Positions 6,784 to 14,138 of a stretch of 19,962 bases of DNA are shown piece by piece. Within the stretch, counting starts at the first letter, position 1, and each line of letters begins with the position of its first letter. This stretch comes from UBA937 sp031549725 (GTDB lineage: Bacteria > Spirochaetota > Spirochaetia > Treponematales > Breznakiellaceae). A program made the translations under genes and the position numbers. The stretch spans positions 1 through 19,962 of the forward strand of contig JAVBPH010000062.1 in NCBI GenBank assembly GCA_031549725.1. Direction: 5' to 3'. The notes under the pieces are model-generated. The model saw only the letters and a list, made by a program, of their open reading frames with translations, did not search any database and was not told where the DNA came from.

Positions 6784-6820
6784 AACAGCCCCTCCGGAAT
6801 TATTTTCCGGAGGGGCTGTT
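6784..6820 (-). terminator. Intrinsic terminator of the secreted protein gene
   Basis: AACAGCCCCTCCGGAA (6784-6799) pairs perfectly over 16 bp with 6805-6820 around a 5-nt loop. On the minus strand it is followed by a T-run. It lies about 80 bp beyond the stop codon at 6899 and fits a strong terminator for that gene. Confidence 0.85.
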
Positions 6821-6898
6821 ACATTAAAAATCATTCAAAAGCTCATTTTTTTAAATACACCATTTTTGTATTCTATTCGCCCGCCGGCAAACCATAAT

Positions 6899-7945
6899 TT
6901 ACTTTGACTTCGAGGGGAAGGCAAAATACACCTTCATCTGGAGGTTCACGTTGTGCACCGCGTTGGTGTTCTGCCCAAGCACGGGGAAGTTGTAGCTCAG
7001 TTTGAATTCCAGGGGAAGGAGGGTCCGGGTAAAGAAGAAGGATACGTTGGGAACCAGGTGCATGGCGAAGGTGAAGCCTTGGTCTACAATAGGTACAGGT
7101 CCAGAAAGACTCATCAATGCAGGATATTCCTTGCTGTATTTAACCCCAGGGCTCATAACAAATTTAATGGGAAGCCCCGCACTGAAATTAAGGCCTTCGG
7201 TGATAGGCATATCAAAATGGGGTTCAACTTCAAGGGTCAGATCATAACCGTAATCAACTTCTACATCAGGAAGACCCATGGCCTTTAACACTAGTGACCG
7301 ACCATAACCTTCAACTCCGGTATCTTCCAGATCAGCTTTGATTGGATAATAAATAAATTCTCCATAAAGATTAACATAAAAATTGTCATTAATAATATAA
7401 TCAAAATAACCCCGGGCTCCAAAGCCGAAGACATGTTTATCAGCATTTTTGCCGGAAAATGGATCGCCGGAATTCATATTATCAAATTCTTCTTCAAAAT
7501 CATGACCAGGCAGAGGGATTTTAACACCAGGCGCAAAAGCAACCCTGAACATGGATGTTTTTACCGGGGCCTTTTCCCCAACCAACTGAATTTTAGCGCC
7601 TACAAAAAGGTCATAAACTCCATTTATATTTACTTCAGCATCTGATGCCCCTTGATCAATATCAGACCAGATAGTCCAACCGGGAGCCCACTGAACGGCG
7701 GCGGTAATCCAGTCGATTACACCGTATTCAACGGCAAAACCCAGGTTGAAAAGTTTAAGGTCCCCAGCATTATCTTTATTCTTTTCATATTTCCACTCCG
7801 AATCGTATGTACCGTTGGAAAAGGCATACAAGGGAGCCACATACACCCGGCCTACCCGGGCGGGCATGACCTTGGCATCATCCGCAAAGGCTGCCATGCT
7901 GCCCAGAATAAGACCAATAATTATAAAACAGACCAGCTTTTTCAT
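6899..7945 (-). CDS. Secreted protein, probable outer-membrane beta-barrel
   Basis: This 348-residue protein has a clear signal peptide (MKKLVCFIIIGLILGSMAAFA, cleavage likely after residue 21). The mature part is made of alternating hydrophobic/polar strands rich in aromatic residues and glycine (VGRVYVAPLYAFSNGTY, FGFGARGYFDYIINDNFYVNLYGEFIYYPI, MHLVPNVSFFFTRTLLPLEFKLSYNFPV), with a final strand VNLQMKVYFAF near the C-terminus. This pattern suggests an outer-membrane barrel of the kind common in treponemes. I do not recognise a specific family. AGGAGGA lies just before the ATG. The gene is monocistronic, with its own promoter (7984-8012) and terminator (6784-6820), consistent with high expression (inference). 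Confidence 0.8.
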   Translation of the reverse strand: MKKLVCFIIIGLILGSMAAFADDAKVMPARVGRVYVAPLYAFSNGTYDSEWKYEKNKDNAGDLKLFNLGFAVEYGVIDWITAAVQWAPGWTIWSDIDQGASDAEVNINGVYDLFVGAKIQLVGEKAPVKTSMFRVAFAPGVKIPLPGHDFEEEFDNMNSGDPFSGKNADKHVFGFGARGYFDYIINDNFYVNLYGEFIYYPIKADLEDTGVEGYGRSLVLKAMGLPDVEVDYGYDLTLEVEPHFDMPITEGLNFSAGLPIKFVMSPGVKYSKEYPALMSLSGPVPIVDQGFTFAMHLVPNVSFFFTRTLLPLEFKLSYNFPVLGQNTNAVHNVNLQMKVYFAFPSKSK

Positions 7946-7983
7946 TGTCTTCCTCCTGACAAAAAATTAATAACTGTCTTAAC

Positions 7984-8012
7984 AGTGTACCCGGGGTTGC
8001 GTTTTTTTTCAA
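7984..8012 (-). promoter_or_regulatory. Sigma-70-type promoter of the secreted protein gene
   Basis: On the minus strand TTGAAA (8007-8012) and TACACT (7984-7989) are separated by exactly 17 bp. They lie 39 bp or more upstream of the ATG at 7945, which carries a strong AGGAGGA ribosome binding site. Confidence 0.6.
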
Positions 8013-8110
8013 TCTATATTTTTACAAGACAGTATAATTTATAAAATACTGATATTTATTCATTAAATAATAATTATTTTCCGGCGGTGGATGATTTGTT
8101 GTAATTATTG

Positions 8111-8116
8111 TATAAT
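8111..8116 (+). promoter_or_regulatory. Candidate -10 box for the HAD gene
   Basis: A perfect TATAAT lies 55 bp upstream of the ATG at 8172. The -35 position (TGGATG near 8088-8093, 17 bp away) is a weak match, so the promoter is only probable. Confidence 0.4.
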
Positions 8117-8171
8117 TCCTTATCCCATAAAGATTTCGGGTTTCTAGGGTCTGCCGAAAGGAAATAAAGCC

Positions 8172-8897
8172 ATGTTTAAAGATAAAAAAGTTATCATATT
8201 TGACCTGGACGGAACATTGATAGATTCCGTGGGGATATGGAATGCGGTGGATGAAAAGCTGATCCGGGAAATCGGCGGCGGTCCGGTTAACGGGACAAAC
8301 ATCCAGAAGCAGCGGGACGATGCCCTAAAACGGTTCAGCAAAAGTATTGATCCCTACCTGGATTACTGCGGGTTCCTGAGGGAAACATACCATTCGGGAC
8401 TTCCCGGGGAAGAAATAAAAAAGATACGGTATGAAATTGCCAATACGTATCTGGAAGAAACCGTAGATTTCAAGCCCGGCGCGGAAAAGCTGCTTTGTTA
8501 TTTAAAAGAAAAGGGATTTGTCCTGGCGGTGGCCACTACCACCACCAGGGCCAATGTGGCCACCTATACAACCAAAAATAAAAACATGATGGCTAAGGTC
8601 AATTTCAATGATACTTTTTCCATCATTCTGACCAGGGAGGATGTGAAGGAAGCAAAACCCCATCCTGAGGTTCACCGGAAAATCATGAAGGAACTTGGTG
8701 TAACTCCGGCGGAATGTATTGTTGTGGAGGATTCCCTGATCGGTGTGGAAGCCGCGGTCCGGGCAGGGATAGATGCGGTCACCATGTATGACCGCTACTC
8801 CGACTACGACCGGGAAGAAATAAACAAAAAATCCCTTCACCTTTTTATGGATTTCCGGGAAATGCTGGAATTTGTAAAGGATGAATTGGAATGCTGA
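8172..8897 (+). CDS. HAD superfamily hydrolase (beta-phosphoglucomutase / phosphatase-like)
   Basis: This 241-residue protein carries all four HAD motifs: FDLDGTL (D11 nucleophile, D13), AVATTTT (motif II, about 119-125), K162 in EAKPHPE (motif III) and VVEDSLIGVEAA (E186, D187; motif IV, magnesium binding). The helical cap between motifs I and II places it with the phosphoglucomutase/sugar-phosphate phosphatase group, but the substrate cannot be told from sequence. The ATG follows AAAGGA by about 9 nt. It is divergent from the secreted-protein gene and convergent, with a 25-bp gap, with the VIT1 gene, so it is probably transcribed alone. Confidence 0.88.
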   Translation: MFKDKKVIIFDLDGTLIDSVGIWNAVDEKLIREIGGGPVNGTNIQKQRDDALKRFSKSIDPYLDYCGFLRETYHSGLPGEEIKKIRYEIANTYLEETVDFKPGAEKLLCYLKEKGFVLAVATTTTRANVATYTTKNKNMMAKVNFNDTFSIILTREDVKEAKPHPEVHRKIMKELGVTPAECIVVEDSLIGVEAAVRAGIDAVTMYDRYSDYDREEINKKSLHLFMDFREMLEFVKDELEC

Positions 8898-8922
8898 AAC
8901 CGTATTTTCTTTTATAACCTTG

Positions 8923-9804
8923 CTACACATCGATACCGATCAGTTTTTTTGCAATCATACCAATGATAAATGAAATGAACGCTACCCCAAGGCTGATCAA
9001 CGCCATTTCACCGAATCTCCGGAGGAAGGGAAGACCCTGGGCAACGGAAATATAATAATTAAACACCAGGATGATCAGGACCACCACGGAAAGCATGATA
9101 CCGAACGCTGCAATATAAAGGGAATTCGGCAGAAGCAGATAGGGCAGGACCATCAATATAACGGTGATTAAATAGGCCACCCCGGTGTACACGCTTGATT
9201 TAAGCGCCCGGGCATTTCCGTTGGCCCGCTCCGCCAAATAGTTGGAAGCCGCCATGGACAGTGTGGCGGAAACCCCGGTGATGATCCCCGACAGGGCAAC
9301 CAACCGGGTGGATGCCAGCGCAAAGGTGAGCCCCGCAATGGTTCCGGTGAGTTCCACCAGAGCATCGTTCAGGCCCAGGACCAGGGCACCGACATAGTGC
9401 AGCCGTTCTTCATCCAGCATTTCCATCAGGGAGTCCTCGTGTTCTTCCTCATCATCAACGATCGCCCTGGCTTCGGGGATTTCCTTTTCTATGGCGTTCA
9501 ATTCCCTTATTCCGAATTCTTCGGTCTGTTCCATGTATTTGATGGTAAATGTGTAGCCCATAACACGGCTCATTATTTTAAACAGTATGATCTTTACATA
9601 ATGAGGACTTACATCCCGTCCGGTGTATTCCTTCCATATCTCGTAGTGATTGCGCTCCGCGCTGGCTATCTCCAATAGGACCGCTTTGTTTTTTTTGTCC
9701 TTTTGTCTATCGGCGATATATTCATATATTATATTTCCGGTAATTTCATCACGCTGAAACTGTACTATACGTTTTAATATGGCAGGACTCAGGTTTTTCG
9801 GCAT
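8923..9804 (-). CDS. Ferritin-like domain fused to VIT1/CCC1 transporter (iron/manganese exporter, MbfA-like)
   Basis: From ATG 9804 the protein has 293 residues. Residues 1-135 form a ferritin-like (rubrerythrin-type) domain with metal-ligand patterns E20 and E28 (FQRDEITGNIIYEYIA), E50 and H53 (SAERNHYEIWKEYTG), and an acidic cluster at 118-123 (DDEEEHEDS). Residues 137-293 form a VIT1/CCC1 membrane domain (GALVLGLNDALVELTGTIAGL, then four more hydrophobic helices). This architecture is known from MbfA-type proteins that export iron or manganese. The frame is open to 10089, but TAAGGAG at 9814-9820 is 9 nt from ATG 9804 and abuts ATG 9813, and the upstream part is repeat DNA, so I chose 9804. 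Regulation by iron is expected but no operator was recognised. Confidence 0.88.
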   Translation of the reverse strand: MPKNLSPAILKRIVQFQRDEITGNIIYEYIADRQKDKKNKAVLLEIASAERNHYEIWKEYTGRDVSPHYVKIILFKIMSRVMGYTFTIKYMEQTEEFGIRELNAIEKEIPEARAIVDDEEEHEDSLMEMLDEERLHYVGALVLGLNDALVELTGTIAGLTFALASTRLVALSGIITGVSATLSMAASNYLAERANGNARALKSSVYTGVAYLITVILMVLPYLLLPNSLYIAAFGIMLSVVVLIILVFNYYISVAQGLPFLRRFGEMALISLGVAFISFIIGMIAKKLIGIDV

Positions 9805-9889
9805 ACCAAGCATCTCCTTAGTATTAAAATAATCAACAACCTCGCCGCAAGCAACGGGGTTTCTTGGTTTTGTAAGGTATGGATTATAT

Positions 9890-9963
9890 GCGGGTTTCAT
9901 ACCCCACAAAACATTTCTTTGTTGATTCAAGAATCGCTCTAAAGAGCGGCGTATGAAACCCGC
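9890..9963. repeat. Dispersed inverted-repeat element, copy 3
   Basis: Perfect 13-bp outer arms, GCGGGTTTCATAC (9890-9902) and GTATGAAACCCGC (9951-9963), enclose an inner hairpin CGCTCT-aa-AGAGCG (9935-9948). The length of 74 bp equals that of the copy at 3021-3094. To the right it continues as CTGCGAATCAA, close to TTGCGAATAAA after the copy at 18253. It lies in the expected leader of the VIT1 gene. Confidence 0.75.
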
Positions 9964-10039
9964 CTGCGAATCAATTTTTCCGGTGCTGCTTTTATAAATT
10001 ATATAAGAATGTCCGGCGGATATATTCCCGCGTCTCCCA

Positions 10040-10068
10040 TTTACGAAACGTCGATCCAAGAATATACT
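10040..10068 (+). promoter_or_regulatory. Candidate promoter of the barrel/hydrolase/aldolase/kinase operon
   Basis: TTTACG (10040-10045) and TATACT (10063-10068) are 17 bp apart. Transcription would begin near 10075, placing the 16-bp hairpin at 10072-10107 at or very near the 5' end of the mRNA. Confidence 0.5.
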
Positions 10069-10071
10069 ATT

Positions 10072-10107
10072 GGAAACCTCTAAAAACATCAGTTTTTAGA
10101 GGTTTCC
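10072..10107. repeat. 16-bp perfect hairpin with ACATCTAAG tag
   Basis: GGAAACCTCTAAAAAC (10072-10087) pairs with GTTTTTAGAGGTTTCC (10092-10107) over a 4-nt loop. It is followed by CTTAGATGT (10108-10116), the complement of the ACATCTAAG that borders the hairpin elements at 2745 and 5315. The ATG at 10113 lies inside this tag. Confidence 0.8.
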
Positions 10108-10112
10108 CTTAG

Positions 10113-10940
10113 ATGTTCCCTATTTTAAATATTTATTGCAGGAGGACTTCCATTAAAAAATATGGGATAATCGTATTAATCCTAACAGTTGTTTCTGCTT
10201 CTCTCTGGTCCCGGGACGGCAAGGTTTACTGGAATAGCATTTCCGCCGACATAGGACTCAGGCAGATTAAAGATAAAAATATTCATGAAAAGGTCCATTA
10301 CGGATTTTTGTTTGATCTTCAGTACGGATTCTGGGGTACCAAACATAATATATTTGCCCTGCAGGCAGGTTTGGCTTTTTCACCTTTGAAAACCCAATAT
10401 GAAGATTATTTTGCTTCATATAATATTTGTTTTTTTATTTCATATTTTTACGATTTTAAACTTCCCGAAGTAACCATAAAAAATACCAGCCTGGGTTTTT
10501 ATCTTGGGTCTTACGGAGGCCTATTTTATTCAGCTGCCATGTATCCGAACTGGGACGAAAGCCATCTGTACTGGGCGGATAAGGCCGAAATCGGAATTCA
10601 TGCGATGGCTCTCTGGAAGATCGGTGAAAAGAACCGGCTGCTTTTAACCTTCCAGGGTTTGCCCGTATTATCGGTGATCAGCAGACCCGAACCGGACAGG
10701 CAGTATAAAATGGATGATTTTTCATTTTCGGGGGTTGTTAAAGAACTGCACAGCAACCTGGAGTTTGCTTCCCTGAATAAAAATATTTCTGTGAATCTTT
10801 CCCTGGAATATCAGCGCATCCTTAAACAGACGTTTGCCCTTGGATTTGGATATTCCTTCGGATACGAAAGAATGGAAGCTTCGGAGGGTAAGGTCTTCCA
10901 TACCATCAAACATACCGCCGGTATTAGGGTATATTTATGA
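10113..10940 (+). CDS. Secreted hypothetical protein, barrel-like
   Basis: This protein has up to 275 residues and I do not recognise its family. A hydrophobic signal-like stretch (KKYGIIVLILTVVSASLWS, about residues 15-33) precedes a body of aromatic-rich alternating strands (HYGFLFDLQYGFWG, YNICFFISYFYDF, FALGFGYSFGYERM) ending in HTAGIRVYL, which suggests a periplasmic or outer-membrane beta structure. The only in-frame ATG (10113) sits in a repeat tag, and its nearest Shine-Dalgarno (GAGG) is buried in the hairpin. A clean AGGAGG at 10140-10145 is instead 6 nt before an ATT codon at 10152 that directly begins the signal peptide, so ATT may be the true start. The stop overlaps the next ATG (10937-10940). 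Confidence 0.7.
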   Translation: MFPILNIYCRRTSIKKYGIIVLILTVVSASLWSRDGKVYWNSISADIGLRQIKDKNIHEKVHYGFLFDLQYGFWGTKHNIFALQAGLAFSPLKTQYEDYFASYNICFFISYFYDFKLPEVTIKNTSLGFYLGSYGGLFYSAAMYPNWDESHLYWADKAEIGIHAMALWKIGEKNRLLLTFQGLPVLSVISRPEPDRQYKMDDFSFSGVVKELHSNLEFASLNKNISVNLSLEYQRILKQTFALGFGYSFGYERMEASEGKVFHTIKHTAGIRVYL

Positions 10941-12010
10941 TGCGGTTCAGATTATTAATTCCGGGTATGCTGGCATTGCTGCTGTCATGCTGTTTAATGG
11001 ACGGACCATTCAAATTACCATACAAGGGATTTACCCCCCGGAATACCGGAGACGGTACTTCCATTTCCACCCCCGAAGCGGAACTCATGGACCGGGAAAT
11101 GCTGGACCGGGCATTCAGATTAGTTTACGATGAGGACCGGTTTTACATGGCCAGGAGCCTTCTGGTATACCGGAATGGAAAACTGGTTGCAGAGGCTTAC
11201 CCCAATGACACGGATGATATAAACCAGATTCACCATATCCAGTCCGCCACAAAATCCGTCACATCCCTGATGGTGGGAGCTGCCATACAGCAGGGACATG
11301 CCATCGGTATGAATGAAAAGCTCTACGATATCCTTCCTGAAAGTTTCGATGGAGTTACGGCAAAACGGTATATCACCATCGGCGATACATTGACCATGAG
11401 GACCGGTCTTGCCTTTGACAATAGTTCCGATACCTCAGAATTATATACCACCCAGGAAGATTCGGCTGCCTTTGTATTATCGAAGTCCATGAAATATCCC
11501 CATGGAATTATGATGAACTACAACGATGGATCTCCCCAGCTTATATCCAGGGTAATAGAAAAAAAGTGCGGTATGTCCCTGGAAAAATTTGCCAGGACTG
11601 CTCTGTTTGATCCGCTGGAAATACGGGAATGGAAATGGGAACATGCCAAGGACGGAACCAGTTTCGGCGCCTTCGGCCTTTATGTAAAACCCAGGGATTT
11701 TGGTAAAATCGGAATTCTGCTGGCCGGAAACGGTGCTTGGGAAGGAACTCAGATTATTGATCCGGCTTATCTGGCCGACGCGGTAACCGCCCATACCAGC
11801 GGCAGCTATAACAATGCGGGATACGGTTATTATTTCTGGACCCTGGATGCCTATGGCGGATACTACGCTTCAGGACACGGCGGGCAATTTCTTTTGGTGG
11901 TACCGGGTAAAAACCTGTCCGTGGTGTATACCGCATGGCCCTATACCAGCGCCGCCATGTTTGACCAAAGCAACGATCTTATGACACTGATTATTGAAAG
12001 CTGCCGGTGA
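10937..12010 (+). CDS. Beta-lactamase-fold serine hydrolase lipoprotein
   Basis: This 357-residue protein starts with a lipoprotein signal peptide (LALLLSC, lipid-modified C18 expected), so it should sit on the membrane facing the periplasm or surface. The catalytic SxxK is S103-A-T-K106 (IQSATKSVTSLM), the YxN-type motif is Y195-N-D197 (MNYNDGSPQ), and the third KTG-like box is HGG (314-316, ASGHGGQFLL). This is the class C beta-lactamase-related / 6-aminohexanoate-dimer hydrolase-like group, which hydrolyses amide or ester bonds. The substrate is unknown and antibiotic resistance cannot be inferred. Its ATG overlaps the preceding stop codon, and the aldolase gene follows after 48 bp. Confidence 0.85.
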   Translation: MMRFRLLIPGMLALLLSCCLMDGPFKLPYKGFTPRNTGDGTSISTPEAELMDREMLDRAFRLVYDEDRFYMARSLLVYRNGKLVAEAYPNDTDDINQIHHIQSATKSVTSLMVGAAIQQGHAIGMNEKLYDILPESFDGVTAKRYITIGDTLTMRTGLAFDNSSDTSELYTTQEDSAAFVLSKSMKYPHGIMMNYNDGSPQLISRVIEKKCGMSLEKFARTALFDPLEIREWKWEHAKDGTSFGAFGLYVKPRDFGKIGILLAGNGAWEGTQIIDPAYLADAVTAHTSGSYNNAGYGYYFWTLDAYGGYYASGHGGQFLLVVPGKNLSVVYTAWPYTSAAMFDQSNDLMTLIIESCR

Positions 12011-12058
12011 TGGAAACGCCGGCGGTATATTATTTTTATTTATGGAAAGGATGCTATT

Positions 12059-12904
12059 ATGCTGGTTACGCTGAATGAGGTTCTCAGGGATGCTCAAAAA
12101 AACAAATATGCCGTTGGACTATTCAATACTATAAATCTAGAAATGGCCAAGGGGGTTTTGGAAGCCGCCGAAGAAATGAAATCCCCGGTGATTATCGGCA
12201 CTGCGGAGGTTCTTTTGCCGGTGGCTGGTCTTGCCGAATTAGCGTCCTTCCTGATCCCCATGGCAAAAAAAGCCTCTGTTCCGGTGGTGTTCCACTTTGA
12301 CCATGGTCTTACGGAACAGAAAATCTTTGAAGCCCTCAAACTTGGTTTTACTTCAATAATGTATGATTGTTCCATGGATTCCTACGAGGTCAATATTGAG
12401 AAGGTAAAACAGATAACCAAAACGGCCCACGGTTTTGGTGCCTCGGTGGAAGCGGAACTGGGACATGTAGGTTCCAATGATGGATCCGCGGAAGGAACGG
12501 ATGACGATCATAGTATTTATACTGATTCGGACCAGGCCCGGGAATTTTATACCGGAACTTCAGTTGATGCCCTGGCGGTGGCTATCGGGAATGCCCATGG
12601 TCAGTACAAGGCAAAACCAAAACTGGATTTAGATGTCCTGAAAAAAATTGCATCGAACGTGCCCTGCCCTCTTGTGCTGCATGGAGGTTCAGGTCTTTCG
12701 GACGATGATTTCCGGAACTGCATTCAAAACGGTATCAGTAAAGTGAACATTTTTACGGATATCAACATCGCTGCAGCCCGGGCTACGGCGGAACATTACC
12801 GGGAAGGTATTGGCTTATCCGACCTTTCTCCGGTTATTGCTGCGGCGGTCAAAGATGAAACCATCAAAAAAATAAAACTGTTTAATTCGCAAAACAGAGG
12901 ATAA
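12059..12904 (+). CDS. Class II ketose-bisphosphate aldolase (fructose- or tagatose-bisphosphate type)
   Basis: This 281-residue protein is a full-length class II aldolase. It shows the catalytic D81 and zinc ligand H82 (VFHFDHG), E132 and E134 in ASVEAELGHVG, zinc ligands H180 (AIGNAHGQYK) and H208 (LVLHGGSGLSDDDF), and the phosphate-binding segment KVNIFTDINIAAARA (228-242). The enzyme splits a ketose 1,6-bisphosphate into dihydroxyacetone phosphate and an aldehyde phosphate. Fructose and tagatose types cannot be separated with certainty by eye. GGAAAGGA precedes the ATG by about 8 nt. The PfkB kinase gene follows after 23 bp, so kinase and aldolase probably act in one sugar-phosphate pathway. 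Confidence 0.9.
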   Translation: MLVTLNEVLRDAQKNKYAVGLFNTINLEMAKGVLEAAEEMKSPVIIGTAEVLLPVAGLAELASFLIPMAKKASVPVVFHFDHGLTEQKIFEALKLGFTSIMYDCSMDSYEVNIEKVKQITKTAHGFGASVEAELGHVGSNDGSAEGTDDDHSIYTDSDQAREFYTGTSVDALAVAIGNAHGQYKAKPKLDLDVLKKIASNVPCPLVLHGGSGLSDDDFRNCIQNGISKVNIFTDINIAAARATAEHYREGIGLSDLSPVIAAAVKDETIKKIKLFNSQNRG

Positions 12905-12927
12905 TTCAAATTCGGGAGGTAAAACCC

Positions 12928-14064
12928 ATGTACCGCAAGATTGTTTCTGCCGGCCTGTTATGTTTGGATATTACACCGGTATTTAAGTCGTCAGAAAAAA
13001 AAGATATACAGAACTTCTTCATTCCGGGCTCTATGATAGAAATGGACAAAGCGGATATTCACACCGGAGGTTCGGTGGCCAATTCCGGATTAGCCTTCAA
13101 AATTTTCGGAGCCGATGTCACCTTGATGGGAAAAATCGGGAATGATTATTTTGGCAAACTGGTTGAAGATATCATTTCAAAATACGGATCCCAGCATGAT
13201 TTAATTGTTTCATCCGACTGTGATACTTCCTATACCATTATTCTCGCCCCTCCGGGGATTGACCGTATTTTTTTACATTATCCCGGAGCGGATGATTCAT
13301 TCTGTTATGATGATTTGGATTTCCACAAAATAGAGGGCGCGGACCTCTTCCATTTTGGATATCCGACTATCATGAAAAGGATGTACGAAAATAATGGCTC
13401 CGAACTAATCCGTATTTTTAAAAAAGCAAAAGAGCTTGGGATTCTTACATCCCTGGATATGACAGCCATCGATTCCGGATCGGACGCAGCAAAGATTGAT
13501 TGGATTTCTATTTTAAAGACCCTGATGCCCTATGTGGATTTTTTTGTTCCCAGTGCGGAGGAACTCTGTTTTTTAATTAACCGGGAACGGTATCATGAAT
13601 GGATAGCTCTTGCCAAAGGCAGGGATATTTCCCAGGTCATTGATATTGAACAGGACATAAAACCCATGGCCCAGCGGCTTATCTCCTGGGGCGCAAGGGT
13701 TGTGCTGATCAAATGCGGAACACCAGGCATGTATCTCCGGACAGCGGACAAACACTCCATCTCATCCATGGGACCGGACTTCCGGGACTGGGCGGATCTG
13801 GATATATTTGAATACAGCTATGAGGCGGAGCGTTACTGTTCCGGTACCGGCGCCGGAGATGTGAGCCTTGCGGCATTTCTCACCGCCGCACTGTACGGTT
13901 ATGAACCTGGCCGCTGCCTGCAGCTGGCTACCGGAGCAGGCGCCTGCTGTGTATCCGCATATGATGCATTAAGCGGACTGCTGTCCTTTGATGACATGAT
14001 AAAAAAAATTGATTCAGGATGGAAAAAGAGAACCCCCGGGTGGGATAAAAATCCGCTGATCTAA
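12928..14064 (+). CDS. PfkB-family carbohydrate kinase
   Basis: This 378-residue protein has the ribokinase/PfkB fold. The N-terminal substrate region includes TGGSVANSGLAFKIFGADVTLMGKIGNDYFG (46-76). The C-terminal signature YCSGTGAGDVSLAAFL (303-318) holds the anion hole and catalytic base D311. It is longer than the usual 300-330 residues. The extra length lies partly around 216-248 (RERYHEWIALAKGRDISQVIDIEQD) and partly around 272-302, just before the signature. The sugar substrate is unknown. Location directly after a class II aldolase suggests phosphorylation of a sugar or sugar phosphate feeding that enzyme. GGGAGG lies about 8 nt before the ATG. It is the last gene of the plus-strand operon and converges on the histidine kinase gene (74-bp gap). 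Confidence 0.88.
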   Translation: MYRKIVSAGLLCLDITPVFKSSEKKDIQNFFIPGSMIEMDKADIHTGGSVANSGLAFKIFGADVTLMGKIGNDYFGKLVEDIISKYGSQHDLIVSSDCDTSYTIILAPPGIDRIFLHYPGADDSFCYDDLDFHKIEGADLFHFGYPTIMKRMYENNGSELIRIFKKAKELGILTSLDMTAIDSGSDAAKIDWISILKTLMPYVDFFVPSAEELCFLINRERYHEWIALAKGRDISQVIDIEQDIKPMAQRLISWGARVVLIKCGTPGMYLRTADKHSISSMGPDFRDWADLDIFEYSYEAERYCSGTGAGDVSLAAFLTAALYGYEPGRCLQLATGAGACCVSAYDALSGLLSFDDMIKKIDSGWKKRTPGWDKNPLI

Positions 14065-14138
14065 TCAATGAATTAATTTTTGTTTTCATCCGGAAGCGAA
14101 GATTTTCCGCGTAAAGACGATACATTAGCAGTTGGCAA

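Larger units (their letters stand above)
9805..10112. other. Divergent intergenic region with two structured repeats
   Basis: These 308 bp separate the VIT1 gene (-) from the barrel-protein gene (+). They contain a dispersed inverted-repeat element at 9890-9963, a weaker hairpin at 9841-9860 (minus-strand AACCCCG...CGAGGTT), a plus-strand promoter at 10040-10068 and a 16-bp hairpin at 10072-10107. An open minus frame covers 9805-10089, but it has no credible start and no recognisable protein. Confidence 0.75.

Noticed and set aside
9805..10089. N-terminal extension of the ferritin/VIT1 protein to 10089
   Set aside because: The extension is encoded by repeat DNA, has no family similarity, and the TAAGGAG at 9814-9820 fits the ATG at 9804.
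10937..12010. A beta-lactamase resistance gene
   Set aside because: It has the serine beta-lactamase fold motifs (SxxK, YxN) but HGG in place of KTG and a lipoprotein anchor; this wider family is mostly esterases and amidases, so resistance is not supported.
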